From Pseudoalteromonas rubra (GTDB lineage: Bacteria; Pseudomonadota; Gammaproteobacteria; Enterobacterales; Alteromonadaceae): a DNA stretch of 64,000 nucleotides. The DNA lies in NCBI RefSeq assembly GCF_005887095.1, contig NZ_PNCI01000010.1, positions 62,001 through 126,000 on the forward strand, given 5' to 3'. Positions 11,701 to 20,496 of this stretch are shown piece after piece; positions within the stretch are counted from its first letter, which is position 1, and every line of letters starts with the position of its first letter. Below the pieces are notes generated by a model that was not told the DNA's origin, made no database searches, and was given only the letters and a program-made list of their open reading frames with translations. Position numbers and translations under genes: made by a program.

Positions 11701-14700
11701 AGGCACAGAGTGAGCAGGACAACGACTTAATTGACGCACTGCAACAGCACCTGAGCGGCAACCTGCCGGATTACATGGTGCCCTCGGCCTACAGTTTTGT
11801 GGACCAGTGGCCGCTGACCGCCAACGGCAAGCTGGACAAGCGAGCGTTGCTGGCCCTGCCGACTAAAACGGTGGAGCAGCCTTATCAGGCACCGCACACC
11901 AATGCCGAAAAAATGGTGGTCGACATCGTCGCGTCGCTGTTGTCGCTGGACGTCGATAAGGTGGGTGTCCATGCTAATTTCTTCGCGCTGGGGGGCCACT
12001 CCTTACTGATTATGCAGCTGGTCAGTCAGCTGCGCGCACGTCAGTATCAGGCGGACGTGCAGGCCCTGTTCAGGGCACACACGCTACAGGACATGGCACG
12101 CCAGGTTCGGGCACTTGGGAATGAGGAACTAAGTGGTGTGCCCGCCAATTTAATTCCGGCGGACTGTGCTCACATCACCCCGGAGATGGTGACGCTCGCT
12201 GAGCTGGATGCGCAGCAACTCGACGATATTGCGGCAACCATTCCTGGTGGCATGACCAATATTCAGGACATCTACCCGCTGGCACCGCTGCAAGAAGGCG
12301 TGCTGTTTGTACACACCATGAGTGAAGGGCAGGACCCGTATGTTACCAGCACCACCTTTGAGTTCGACAGCCGCGAGTCGCTCGAGCGCTTTAAATGGGC
12401 GCTGACTACCCTCATTGCCCGCCACGATGTACTGCGCACCGCCATCCTGTGGCGCAACCGCACCACCGCACTTCAGGTGGTACAGCGTGAGGTAGCGCTG
12501 CCAGTGACTGAGCTGGGCTTCAGCGAGGCAAACGATGTTTGGGCCGCGTTCAGTGCGCATGTGGCTGAGCAGCCGCTGTGGATTGAGCTGGAAAACGCGC
12601 CGCTTTTACAACTGAGCGTGTGCGAAGACGCCGCGCAGGGCAAGTATTATGCGCTGTTGTGTGAGCATCACCTGATCTCAGATCACGTGTCGCTGGAAAT
12701 TCTGGTCCATGAATTAACGGCGCTGCTGAATGGCAATGAAGCGAGCCTGGCAGAGCCGGTGCCCTATCGGGAATTTGTTGGCCGCACTCTGGCGCGCACC
12801 GCGAGTCTGGGTACCGAAGCCTTCTTTACCCAGATGCTGGGTGATGTCAGCGAACCCACTCTGCCTTATGGCCTGACCGATGTACTGAATGACGGCTCGG
12901 GCATTGAGACCGTACATGTCACCCTGGATGACGCGCAGGCGCAGCGTATTCGCCGTCTGACCCGCCAGTATCACAGTAGTCCGGCGGCGCTGTTTCATCT
13001 GGTGTGGGCCAAAGTGCTGGGCGTGTGCAGCGGTCAGTCTGAGGTGGTGTTCGGCACCGTGTTATCGGGTCGTATGAGCGACGATGGCCTGAGCAGTCAG
13101 CTGATGGGCATGATGATCAACACCCTGCCGCTGCGGGTGTCTCTGAGCGAACAAGATGCGATGAGCCTGCTGGCACAAATTAATGACGACCTGCGTGCAC
13201 TGATGCCGTACGAGCAGGTGTCACTGGCCGAGGCGCAGCGCTGTAGTGGCGTGAGTGGTCAGCTGCCCCTGTTCAGCGCGATGCTGAACTATCGCCACTC
13301 GGCAACAGAGGAGTCACAGCTGGAACAAGATGCCGGGTTTAAAGTGATTGCCAGTGAAGAGCGCACCAACTATCCGTTTAACCTCTCAGTGGATGACTTC
13401 GGCGATGGCTTTGGCTTTGAGCTTCAGGTCGATAAACGTGCCCCGGCGGCGCGCATAGCCGAGTACCTGCAAGTGACCCTGACCCAGGTGCTGGATTTAC
13501 TGGACAGCCAGAGCAGCACAGTTGTGCAGAGTCTGTGTGTGTTGGACGAAGCCGAGCGTCAGCAGCAGCTGCACAGCTGGAATGACACGGCGCTGAATTA
13601 TCCCCGCGAGCTGTGTATCCACGAGCTGTTTGAGCAGCAGGCAGCGGCCACGCCGGAGCAGGTTGCCCTGCGCTTTGGTGAGCAGACTCTGAGTTATGGT
13701 GAACTCAATGCCAGAGCCAACCAGCTGGCCCATTATCTGCGTGCAGAGCACAACGTCGGACCGGACTCGTTAGTGGGTTTATGTGTTGAGCGCTCGCTGG
13801 AAATGGTCATCGGCATTTGGGGTATTCTCAAAGCCGGCGGGGCTTATGTGCCGCTGGACCCCGAGCTGCCACCAGCGCGTCTGAGCTATCTGGTGGAGGA
13901 TGCTAATGCCACGGTAGTGCTGAGCATCACTGAGATTGCGGGGCGAGTCAGTCTTGGCGAAGCCAGTATTACCCGACTGGATGAGTTCGATTATAACGCA
14001 TATCCGGATACTAATATTGCGGTGAGCGACATAGATCTGGGTGCGCACAACCTGGCCTATACCATTTACACTTCGGGCTCCACCGGGCTACCTAAAGGCG
14101 TACTGGTCGAGCATCAGGCGCTGCATAACCGCATCGACTGGATGGACAACGAATACGGCTGCGGGCCGGACGACCGAATTCTGCAGAAGACCCCTTACAG
14201 TTTTGATGTCTCCGTGTGGGAATTCGTCTGGCCTATGCTCAAAGGCGCAGAGCTGGTGATTGCAAAACCGGGTGGTCATAAAGAGCCGGAATACCTCAGT
14301 GAGCTGATAGTCGCGACCGGGATCACCAAATTACACTTTGTCCCCTCTATGCTGGGGGTGATGCTGGAGCATGGCGACCTGGCTCGTTGTACGTCCATTA
14401 ATCAGGTGTTCTGTAGTGGTGAAGCGCTGCAAATAAGTCATGTTGAACAATTCAGAGCCTGTTTGCCAAAAGCACAACTGCATAATCTGTATGGTCCGAC
14501 GGAAGCGGCTATCGATGTCAGCTACTGGGATTGCAGTCAGCCACACGGCAGCAGCGTGCCGATTGGTAAACCCATTCAGAACATTCAGCTGGTGATCCTG
14601 GATGAAGCCCTCAACTTGCTGCCACAAGGAGCCTGCGGTGAGTTGCATATTGGCGGCGAAGGCCTGGCGCGAGGTTATCATAACCGTCCTGAGCTGACGG

Positions 14701-17700
14701 CGGAACGCTTTATTGATAACCCGTTTAAAGATGAGTTACCAAGCGGACGACTTTATAAAACCGGCGACTTGGTACGTTTTCGAGATGACGGCAGCATAGA
14801 ATATATGGGTCGGATGGACCATCAGGTGAAAATTCGCGGCCTGCGCATTGAGCTGGGTGAGATTGAATATCACATTGGTGAGCACAGTGAAATAGATTCG
14901 GCACTGGTAATGGCCTTGTCAGATCCGCAGGGCAACCAGCGTCTGGTGGCTTACGTTAAACCGTGTACCGAGCAACCGGATACGGCAAAGCAGGCATTGA
15001 TTGAATCGATTGTCACCGAGCTGAGTCAGTCACTGGCCGAGTACATGGTACCAAACAGTTTTGTGCTGATTGATGATTGGCCACAAACACCAAATGGCAA
15101 AATTGACCGCAAGGCATTGCCTACACCGGAGCAGGCTGATTTAAACGGCGACTATGTGCCGCCACAGAGCGACACTGAGTGCACGCTTGCGGCAATCTGG
15201 GCTGATGTCCTTAACCTGCCCGTTGAGCAAATCAGTCGTGATGCGAATTTCTTCGCACTGGGTGGCCATTCTTTGTTGGTGATGCAGCTGCTGACCCGGG
15301 TGAAACAGCTAGGCTATCAATGCCAGGCACAGGCCCTGTTTAAGGCCAGCAGTCTGAGTGCGATGGCCGCGCATCTCGACGTACAGCCACAGGTTGAGTT
15401 TGAATTTAATGTGCCGCAAAACCGTATTCCGGCAAGAGCAGACGCCATCTCACCTGAGATGTTGCCCCTGATTGAGCTAACACAGAACAGTATTGATGCC
15501 ATCATTACCCAAGTGCCTGGTGGTGCAGCGAATGTGCAGGATATGTACCCGCTGGCGCCGTTGCAAGAAGGGGTGCTGTTTGTCCACACCATGAATCAGC
15601 AGCACGACCCGTATGTCAGTACTATGGCGTTTGAGCTCGATGGCGAACAACCGCTGGCTCAGCTCATCGATGAGCTGAACTTTGTGATTCAGCGTCATGA
15701 TGTGCTGCGTACCGCCATCTTCTGGCGCGGCCGCGAGCAGGCTGTGCAGGTGGTATTGCGTGAAGCCGAGCTGCCCGTGACTTTGCTGTCACTTGAGCCG
15801 GGAAAGGTGAAAGCACAATTTGAAGAGTATGTGGCAAATGCACCTCATGGCTTTGACCTTGAATCTGCGCCGCTGATCCAGTTAATGGTTTCGCCGCAGG
15901 ATCAACAGGGTAAAGTCTACGCACTACTGAAGTTTCACCACCTGATCACTGACCATGTATCACTGGAAATACTGCTGGCAGAACTCAGTGCCCAGAACAA
16001 GGCTGATTTGCCCGCTCCTTTGCCTTATCGTGAGTTTATTGCCCGCTCCATGGCACAAAGCGCTAAGCTGAATACCGCTGAGTTTTTCTCTGCGCAGCTT
16101 GGTGGTATCGATACACCAACTCTGCCATTTGATTTGGCTCAGGTGACCGGAAATGGAAACGCGGTGGTGGAGTGCAGTACTGAACTAAGCCCGGCGTTAT
16201 CACAACAGATCCGCGCTTTGTCCAGACGTCTGCAATGCAGTCCGGCAGCGCTGTTTCACCTGGCCTGGGCACAGGTGTTGAGCGCCAGTACGGGCCGCGA
16301 TGAGGTGGTATTTGGTACTGTGATGTCGGGGCGGATGAACGCTATGCCAGGCATTGAGCGTATGATGGGAATGCTGATCAATACCTTACCGCTAAAAGTT
16401 AAGCTGGGTCAGCAATCGGTACAGACGGCGCTCCATGAAGTCAACGAGGCGCTCCAGTCGTTACTGCCTTATGAACAAGTCTCGCTGGCCGAAGCGCAAA
16501 GTCACAGCGCCATCAGTGGTAACACACCTTTATTCAGTGCCATTCTCAATTATCGCCACACCGAGCCGTCCCAGCCGACCCCTGAGGGAAGCGCCACTCT
16601 ATTGAGTACCCGAGAGAGAACCAACTATCCGTTTGATTTGTCTGTCAATGATCTGGGCGAGCAGGCCAGTTTTACGCTGGATTTCCAGATTGATCAAAGT
16701 ATTGAGGCAACCCGGATTGCAGCGTCAATGGATACCGCGCTGAAAGCACTGGTCGAGGCTTTAGAAAGCAACAGTACACAGCCTGTTGCCACGCTGGCCG
16801 TGTTACCGGCATCCGAGCAAGCGCAGCAAAGTGCATGGCAAAGTAGCGCGGCAAACTATCCGCGAACTGCGTGTATTCATACGTTATTTGAGCAACAAGC
16901 TGCGGCAAATCCACAGCAAGTTGCCGTGCAGTTCAATGAACAGGTCCTCAGCTATGGTGAGTTAAATGCGCAAGCCAACCAGCTGGCCAGGTATCTGCGT
17001 GACGAATACCAGATAGGCGCAGGGTCCTTAGTTGGACTGTGTCTGGGTCGCTCCCTTGATTTACTGGTGGCAACCCTGGCTATTTTAAAAGCGGGTGGGG
17101 CGTACGTACCGCTGGACCCGAGTTATCCTGAATCACGTCTGGCGTATATGCTTGAAGATACCCAACTGTCAGTTGTGTTGACTGGCAAAGCAGAGCACGA
17201 TGTGCTGGCGTTTAGCCCGGCTGCTAAGGTTACACTGGATGAGAATAACGCACTCTGGGCTGATCAGAGTACCGAAAACCTGGATTATCCTGAAGGTTTA
17301 ACGGCGCAGTCACTGGCCTATGTTATTTATACGTCGGGCTCCACCGGTACGCCCAAAGGGGTTATGACCCCGCACCGGGCAGTCAATCGCCTGGTGTGTG
17401 ACCCTAACTTTATGACGCTCAATTCAGAGACGGCCTTTTTACAAAGCGCCAATATTGCTTTTGATGCGGCAACTCTGGAAATTTGGGGGCCATTGCTCAA
17501 CGGTGGGCGCTGCGTGCTCTACCCTGAAGCCTACCTCTCACTGGCTGGGATCAACAAAGTGTTGGCAACTCGGGGAATTACCGCCATGTGGTTAACCTCC
17601 GGGTTGTTCACCGAATGGAGCAAGGCTTGTGCTGAACTCAGTACCGGGCCACTGGCGCTACAGTATGTGCTGGCTGGCGGAGATGTGCTCAACCCGCAGG

Positions 17701-18707
17701 CGGTGAAGGCTGTGCAGGCAGCACTACCGAATGTGACAGTGATTAACGGCTACGGCCCGACCGAAAACACCACCTTTACCTGCTGCTATCCGGTACCGAC
17801 AGAGCGTGATATCAGTGCCGGTGTGCCCATCGGGCGAGGCGTTCAGGGCGATCAAATTTTGATCCTGAGTCCGCAGGGACGCAAAGTGTCTAATTCGGTG
17901 GTTGGTGAGTTATGTGTGGGCGGAGATGGCCTGGCGCTTGGCTACCTCAACCAGCCTGAGCTGAGTAAAGCACGGTTTATCGATAACCCGTATGCGGCCG
18001 AGCCGGGCCAGCCTGCGCACTTATATCTGACTGGCGATTTGGTGCGCTTTAACGCTGAGGGGCTGATTGAGTATGTCGGACGGGTTGATGATCAAATCAA
18101 GATCCGTGGCTTTCGGGTGGAACTGGGCGAGATCGAAAACGCCCTGAATGCAGATGAGCGGGTCGCGCAATCTCTGGTGACGGTTAACAAAGAAAAAGGC
18201 GTAATTGTGGCCTATGTTGAGCCCGTTTCTGAGGCGCATCGAGACACGTTAACCGCGCAATTAATAGCACGTATATCAGCAAGTCTGCCCCCCTATATGG
18301 TGCCCTCAGCCTGGCAGCTGGTAGACACCTGGCCACTTACCGCGAACGGCAAAATTGACAAAAAGGCATTACCTGAAGTCGAGCTGACAGCTCTGACCGC
18401 TGAGTACGTTGCACCGCAAAACGAACTGGAGCAACAGCTGGTCGGGATTGTGGCGCGTTTGTTGGGCGTGGATGCGGGTGATATCAGTATGTCAGCCAAC
18501 TTCTTTGACCTTGGGGGACACTCCCTATTGATGATGCGCCTGTTGAGTGAGGTAAACACACACTGGCAGATTGAGTTGAGCGTAGGGGATGTCTTCGAAT
18601 GTCAGTACCTGGGTCAGGTGGCGGAGCTGATTCATAGTGAAGTTGCCTTACTATCGGCCTTTGATGACAGCGACATTGATGAAGACGAAGAAGTCCTTGA
18701 GATCTGA
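8718..18707 (+). CDS. NRPS, three modules with N-terminal TubC-type docking domain, no thioesterase
   Basis: A 3,329-residue protein, translationally coupled to the preceding NRPS (TAATG overlap; AAAGGA upstream). Residues 1-55 resemble the TubC N-terminal docking domain (LLQDKLILVSV, then KGAVTAEIAQLIRENK), which receives the upstream synthetase. Then: C with HHIASDG (near 9351); A with pocket D-I-E-S-I-G-T-V-T (FDIFVEE near 10922), no confident substrate, the Glu suggesting a cationic residue such as Orn or Lys; T; C with HHLISDH (near 12665); A reading as serine (near 14203); T; C with HHLITDH (near 15937); A with D-A-L-W-L-G-G-T-F (near 17459), valine-like; T (LGGHS near 18511). The two HHLxxDH C domains begin like dual C/E domains, implying D-configured upstream residues. 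It ends in an acidic tail (DDSDIDEDEEVLEI) with no TE or reductase, so chain release must occur elsewhere. Confidence 0.95.
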   Translation: MKPQQLVSLLQDKLILVSVSDGSLVVEAEKGAVTAEIAQLIRENKTQLLAYLSDSEAQPKRQAVTPRTEQYQTLAPLSFSQRRLWFIDQLQQGSAQYNMPALMTVTGELDLAVAERACQAIIRRHEILRTVVVDGENGARQHIRDEVTFAIAHSDLTTLEASARSTQLDTLIDEELNTPFDLTQDVMMRARYILLAHPDTAQQEGVLLFNMHHIASDGWSIELLSQEFLTLYRAFAQNAANPLPELTIQYADYALWQQTWLQENVLETQLAYWHETLAGAPSVHSLPLKQPRPEEKQSAAGCQSFSLDSTLSQQLSAVAQRHQMSPFMLVHSALSWVLAQHSNQQDILIGTPVANRMQSELEPLIGFFVNNLVLRTQTRHATLGDYFAHVRDVHRNAQANQDVPFEQLVERLNVERSLSYDPLFQIMLSMDSEFGVSAQADAGLDGLRFAQYEREIVSLKYDIDIDITPQDEGYTLRWTYDLALFEDHYIETLNRHLIRALQLFSDRAASTALAQLTLMDKQEQQAHLAQLCGPGVPLPSTPVHQLIETRAAQSNARIAVKSHEGTLNYQQLNERANQLAHYLRAEHQVGPDTLVGLCIGRSLEMMVAVLAILKAGGAYVPLDPDYPQERLAYMVEDTGLSVVLTQQKVAAMLSDFNVTPVLLDDASQFAGYPISNPDVALTPDNLAYVMYTSGSTGNPKGVMISHHNLINFAANCEQRYEITEADNVLQFSTMNFDIFVEEWLATLTQGATLVLRDEDVSLSREAFIAFCDSHAISVASLPTAFWHMLALSEAELESLALRLVIVGGEALDKQSVAALKPGFVLLNTYGPTETTVTASGYAISGGYDEPRAVPIGRANVNTATLVLSEQLTLCPPGVVGELYVSGQCLASGYLHQPALTAERFIDNPYCDPANPALSARLYKTGDLVRMGADGEIEFVGRSDDQVKIRGFRVELGEIETQLMSQEQVESAVVLAESGALDGTNRGGKMLRAFVKAQSEQDNDLIDALQQHLSGNLPDYMVPSAYSFVDQWPLTANGKLDKRALLALPTKTVEQPYQAPHTNAEKMVVDIVASLLSLDVDKVGVHANFFALGGHSLLIMQLVSQLRARQYQADVQALFRAHTLQDMARQVRALGNEELSGVPANLIPADCAHITPEMVTLAELDAQQLDDIAATIPGGMTNIQDIYPLAPLQEGVLFVHTMSEGQDPYVTSTTFEFDSRESLERFKWALTTLIARHDVLRTAILWRNRTTALQVVQREVALPVTELGFSEANDVWAAFSAHVAEQPLWIELENAPLLQLSVCEDAAQGKYYALLCEHHLISDHVSLEILVHELTALLNGNEASLAEPVPYREFVGRTLARTASLGTEAFFTQMLGDVSEPTLPYGLTDVLNDGSGIETVHVTLDDAQAQRIRRLTRQYHSSPAALFHLVWAKVLGVCSGQSEVVFGTVLSGRMSDDGLSSQLMGMMINTLPLRVSLSEQDAMSLLAQINDDLRALMPYEQVSLAEAQRCSGVSGQLPLFSAMLNYRHSATEESQLEQDAGFKVIASEERTNYPFNLSVDDFGDGFGFELQVDKRAPAARIAEYLQVTLTQVLDLLDSQSSTVVQSLCVLDEAERQQQLHSWNDTALNYPRELCIHELFEQQAAATPEQVALRFGEQTLSYGELNARANQLAHYLRAEHNVGPDSLVGLCVERSLEMVIGIWGILKAGGAYVPLDPELPPARLSYLVEDANATVVLSITEIAGRVSLGEASITRLDEFDYNAYPDTNIAVSDIDLGAHNLAYTIYTSGSTGLPKGVLVEHQALHNRIDWMDNEYGCGPDDRILQKTPYSFDVSVWEFVWPMLKGAELVIAKPGGHKEPEYLSELIVATGITKLHFVPSMLGVMLEHGDLARCTSINQVFCSGEALQISHVEQFRACLPKAQLHNLYGPTEAAIDVSYWDCSQPHGSSVPIGKPIQNIQLVILDEALNLLPQGACGELHIGGEGLARGYHNRPELTAERFIDNPFKDELPSGRLYKTGDLVRFRDDGSIEYMGRMDHQVKIRGLRIELGEIEYHIGEHSEIDSALVMALSDPQGNQRLVAYVKPCTEQPDTAKQALIESIVTELSQSLAEYMVPNSFVLIDDWPQTPNGKIDRKALPTPEQADLNGDYVPPQSDTECTLAAIWADVLNLPVEQISRDANFFALGGHSLLVMQLLTRVKQLGYQCQAQALFKASSLSAMAAHLDVQPQVEFEFNVPQNRIPARADAISPEMLPLIELTQNSIDAIITQVPGGAANVQDMYPLAPLQEGVLFVHTMNQQHDPYVSTMAFELDGEQPLAQLIDELNFVIQRHDVLRTAIFWRGREQAVQVVLREAELPVTLLSLEPGKVKAQFEEYVANAPHGFDLESAPLIQLMVSPQDQQGKVYALLKFHHLITDHVSLEILLAELSAQNKADLPAPLPYREFIARSMAQSAKLNTAEFFSAQLGGIDTPTLPFDLAQVTGNGNAVVECSTELSPALSQQIRALSRRLQCSPAALFHLAWAQVLSASTGRDEVVFGTVMSGRMNAMPGIERMMGMLINTLPLKVKLGQQSVQTALHEVNEALQSLLPYEQVSLAEAQSHSAISGNTPLFSAILNYRHTEPSQPTPEGSATLLSTRERTNYPFDLSVNDLGEQASFTLDFQIDQSIEATRIAASMDTALKALVEALESNSTQPVATLAVLPASEQAQQSAWQSSAANYPRTACIHTLFEQQAAANPQQVAVQFNEQVLSYGELNAQANQLARYLRDEYQIGAGSLVGLCLGRSLDLLVATLAILKAGGAYVPLDPSYPESRLAYMLEDTQLSVVLTGKAEHDVLAFSPAAKVTLDENNALWADQSTENLDYPEGLTAQSLAYVIYTSGSTGTPKGVMTPHRAVNRLVCDPNFMTLNSETAFLQSANIAFDAATLEIWGPLLNGGRCVLYPEAYLSLAGINKVLATRGITAMWLTSGLFTEWSKACAELSTGPLALQYVLAGGDVLNPQAVKAVQAALPNVTVINGYGPTENTTFTCCYPVPTERDISAGVPIGRGVQGDQILILSPQGRKVSNSVVGELCVGGDGLALGYLNQPELSKARFIDNPYAAEPGQPAHLYLTGDLVRFNAEGLIEYVGRVDDQIKIRGFRVELGEIENALNADERVAQSLVTVNKEKGVIVAYVEPVSEAHRDTLTAQLIARISASLPPYMVPSAWQLVDTWPLTANGKIDKKALPEVELTALTAEYVAPQNELEQQLVGIVARLLGVDAGDISMSANFFDLGGHSLLMMRLLSEVNTHWQIELSVGDVFECQYLGQVAELIHSEVALLSAFDDSDIDEDEEVLEI

Positions 18708-18713
18708 GCCCAT

Positions 18714-18757
18714 AAAAGCAACTCGATAACACATTTTCGGGTTGCTTTTATTTTTTA
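18714..18757 (+). terminator. Rho-independent terminator of the first NRPS operon
   Basis: AAAAGCAAC at 18714-18722 pairs with GTTGCTTTT at 18741-18749, with inner CGA/TCG pairing, followed by a T-rich tract. It begins 7 bases after the NRPS stop codon, so the operon ends here and no thioesterase gene follows in the transcript. Confidence 0.85.
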
Positions 18758-19168
18758 CATTATTGTGAATTTTTTATGTTTTAAGCTGCGGTTAACTTGC
18801 CAGCCCTATCCTGATCCAGGCGTATAGAATATGCCTGTGTCACGCCTTTGTCATATTTTAAATTTATCTTTCGATTGGCTTTTAGTTGCTGATTAAAATG
18901 TGGTTTTTGTGGTTTTTCCATAAGTCGGTTGAAGTATGTGACAGTGCTGTCATTTAGCTTACAAAATTAAACAATTGTGCACACTTGTCAACCTTGGAGA
19001 AGGTAATGGATATGTTAATATTTGCGCGTGAACTGCATGGTTAGATACAGATAGATGACACCGTCGGGTACCGCTCTGGGTGAGTACCGGATGACACTTA
19101 TGATTTGTTTCAGGCCCAGTGAAGCCTGGCAGAATGACTTTTTATTATATGGATTTATGGAGATGAAT
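18758..19168. other. Intergenic region with a possible 12-codon upstream ORF
   Basis: AT-rich and without a substantial gene. A 12-codon frame at 19006-19044 (MDMLIFARELHG) is preceded by GGAGAAGG at good spacing, so it could be a leader peptide for the lipoprotein gene. An imperfect dyad GGTAC...GTACC lies near 19067-19088. The regulatory meaning is unknown. Confidence 0.4.
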
Positions 19169-19840
19169 ATGAACAATGACAACAAAGGATTAGGGTTTGC
19201 GTTAGTGCTGGGTTTATCAGTGGCCCTGACAGGATGTGGCGAGGGTAGTGAAGAGCTTAAAGAGCAATTGAGCCATGATGCGAAAATGTCTTTTGTTAAC
19301 TCACTCGACTACATGGCGGATTTTCATGCTAAAAGGCGTTCTATCAGCTCTGGATACAGTGGCCTGTTTGATAGCAGTAGTGTGGTGTCGGCAGATGTCC
19401 CTGCTAAAGAAGTTGGCCAGACATACAGCTATAGTTACAAAGCCATCAACAATATGATCAACCTGGGTGTCAAGGACAGCAACAGCGGTGAGAAACAGGA
19501 CCGCATGAACACCACCCTAAAAGACGGCGCCAACCTGTGGGTGATTGCCTGGGAAGCAAACGGAGAAAGAGCTTTGTCTGTGGTAGGTAAAAAGCCAGAC
19601 AATAAAGCGGACGTCTTTAACGTACGTTTGTTTGCCAACGGTAGCTATGACGTCATGGTCGATGGCAGCAAAGTGACAACAACCGAGAAAGGCAAGGTAA
19701 CTGACTACTACGCCGTCAGCAGCTGCGCAGATGGCCTGCAGGTTGCTGGTAATGCGATAGACCTGTGCAATGGCGACTTTGGCAAGTCTTATTTGCTGGT
19801 CGTGGATGCCAACGGTAAACGGGTTATGGCGACAGAATAA
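19169..19840 (+). CDS. Lipoprotein of unknown function
   Basis: 223 residues. The start at 19169 is chosen because GGAG lies 6 bases upstream and it gives a proper lipoprotein signal: a short charged N-terminus, hydrophobic stretch GFALVLGLSVAL and lipobox LTGC with Cys near residue 22. Upstream ATGs at 19157 and 19163 are less well placed. The mature part is polar and soluble-looking, with two cysteines near the C-terminus (SSCADG and DLCNGD) that could form a disulfide. I do not recognise the family. It is transcribed alone, between a terminator upstream and one downstream. Confidence 0.8.
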   Translation: MNNDNKGLGFALVLGLSVALTGCGEGSEELKEQLSHDAKMSFVNSLDYMADFHAKRRSISSGYSGLFDSSSVVSADVPAKEVGQTYSYSYKAINNMINLGVKDSNSGEKQDRMNTTLKDGANLWVIAWEANGERALSVVGKKPDNKADVFNVRLFANGSYDVMVDGSKVTTTEKGKVTDYYAVSSCADGLQVAGNAIDLCNGDFGKSYLLVVDANGKRVMATE

Positions 19841-19847
19841 TACCGAA

Positions 19848-19880
19848 AACGCGCAGTGACCAAAGCCACTGCGCGTGTTT
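19848..19880. terminator. Terminator between convergent lipoprotein and DoxX genes
   Basis: An inverted repeat around CGCGCAGTG (from 19850) and CACTGCGCG (ending 19875) is followed by GTTT. It lies between convergent genes and may serve both. Confidence 0.7.
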
Positions 19881-19900
19881 AATAATGGTAAATTGGCGAC

Positions 19901-20347
19901 TTAAGCCAGTTTACCTTTTACCAGCGGCTGAGACGCCAGTACTTTATGGTCGATACTGAATTTTCCCGCACCGTGCGCTGCCAGCGCCAGGAAACCACCC
20001 GCCATAGCTACGTTTTTGAAGAACATAATAAATTGCATCTGATCTGCCAGGTCGAAGTGGAACAGCAGCGCGCTTACCAGGCTAAACCCTGCAAAAGCAA
20101 TGGCCGTCAGGCGAGTCAGCAGGCCACCGAGGATCATCAGACCACCAATGAGTTCAAATGCAATGACCAGAGGGAGTAACTCACCTGGCAACCCACTTGA
20201 TGCCATATATTGGGCATTGCCCTCAAAGTACTGAATTTTGTTCATTGCAGCCAGTATAAAAATGGCTGACAGGCCAACACGCGCTAGCAACGCCGCAAGA
20301 TGAGACAAAGATGTGTTTTGGTCGAATAGTTCAATTAGTTTAGTCAT
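19901..20347 (-). CDS. DoxX family membrane protein
   Basis: 148 residues with about four hydrophobic segments (LLARVGLSAIFILAAMNKI; LLPLVIAFELIGGLMILGG; AIAFAGFSLVSALLF; a C-terminal FLALAAHG region), the usual length and layout of small DoxX/SURF4-type inner-membrane proteins. Members are often linked to redox or quinone stress, but their biochemical role is poorly defined. It lies downstream of a LysR regulator on the same strand (149 bases apart) and near a QorB-like reductase, which fits a redox-responsive set. Confidence 0.85.
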   Translation of the reverse strand: MTKLIELFDQNTSLSHLAALLARVGLSAIFILAAMNKIQYFEGNAQYMASSGLPGELLPLVIAFELIGGLMILGGLLTRLTAIAFAGFSLVSALLFHFDLADQMQFIMFFKNVAMAGGFLALAAHGAGKFSIDHKVLASQPLVKGKLA

Positions 20348-20496
20348 TACCGTTTCCTCAAGTTTGTAATATCAAAGCCAGGGCTTGCGGGAAACGCCCT
20401 TAGTTGTTTTCCCCTCAGCCGATATGAAACAGTATAAATTCGTTTTTATATTTTAAAATTTCTTAAAATCGCACTATTCGTTCTGTAAAAAAGAAC

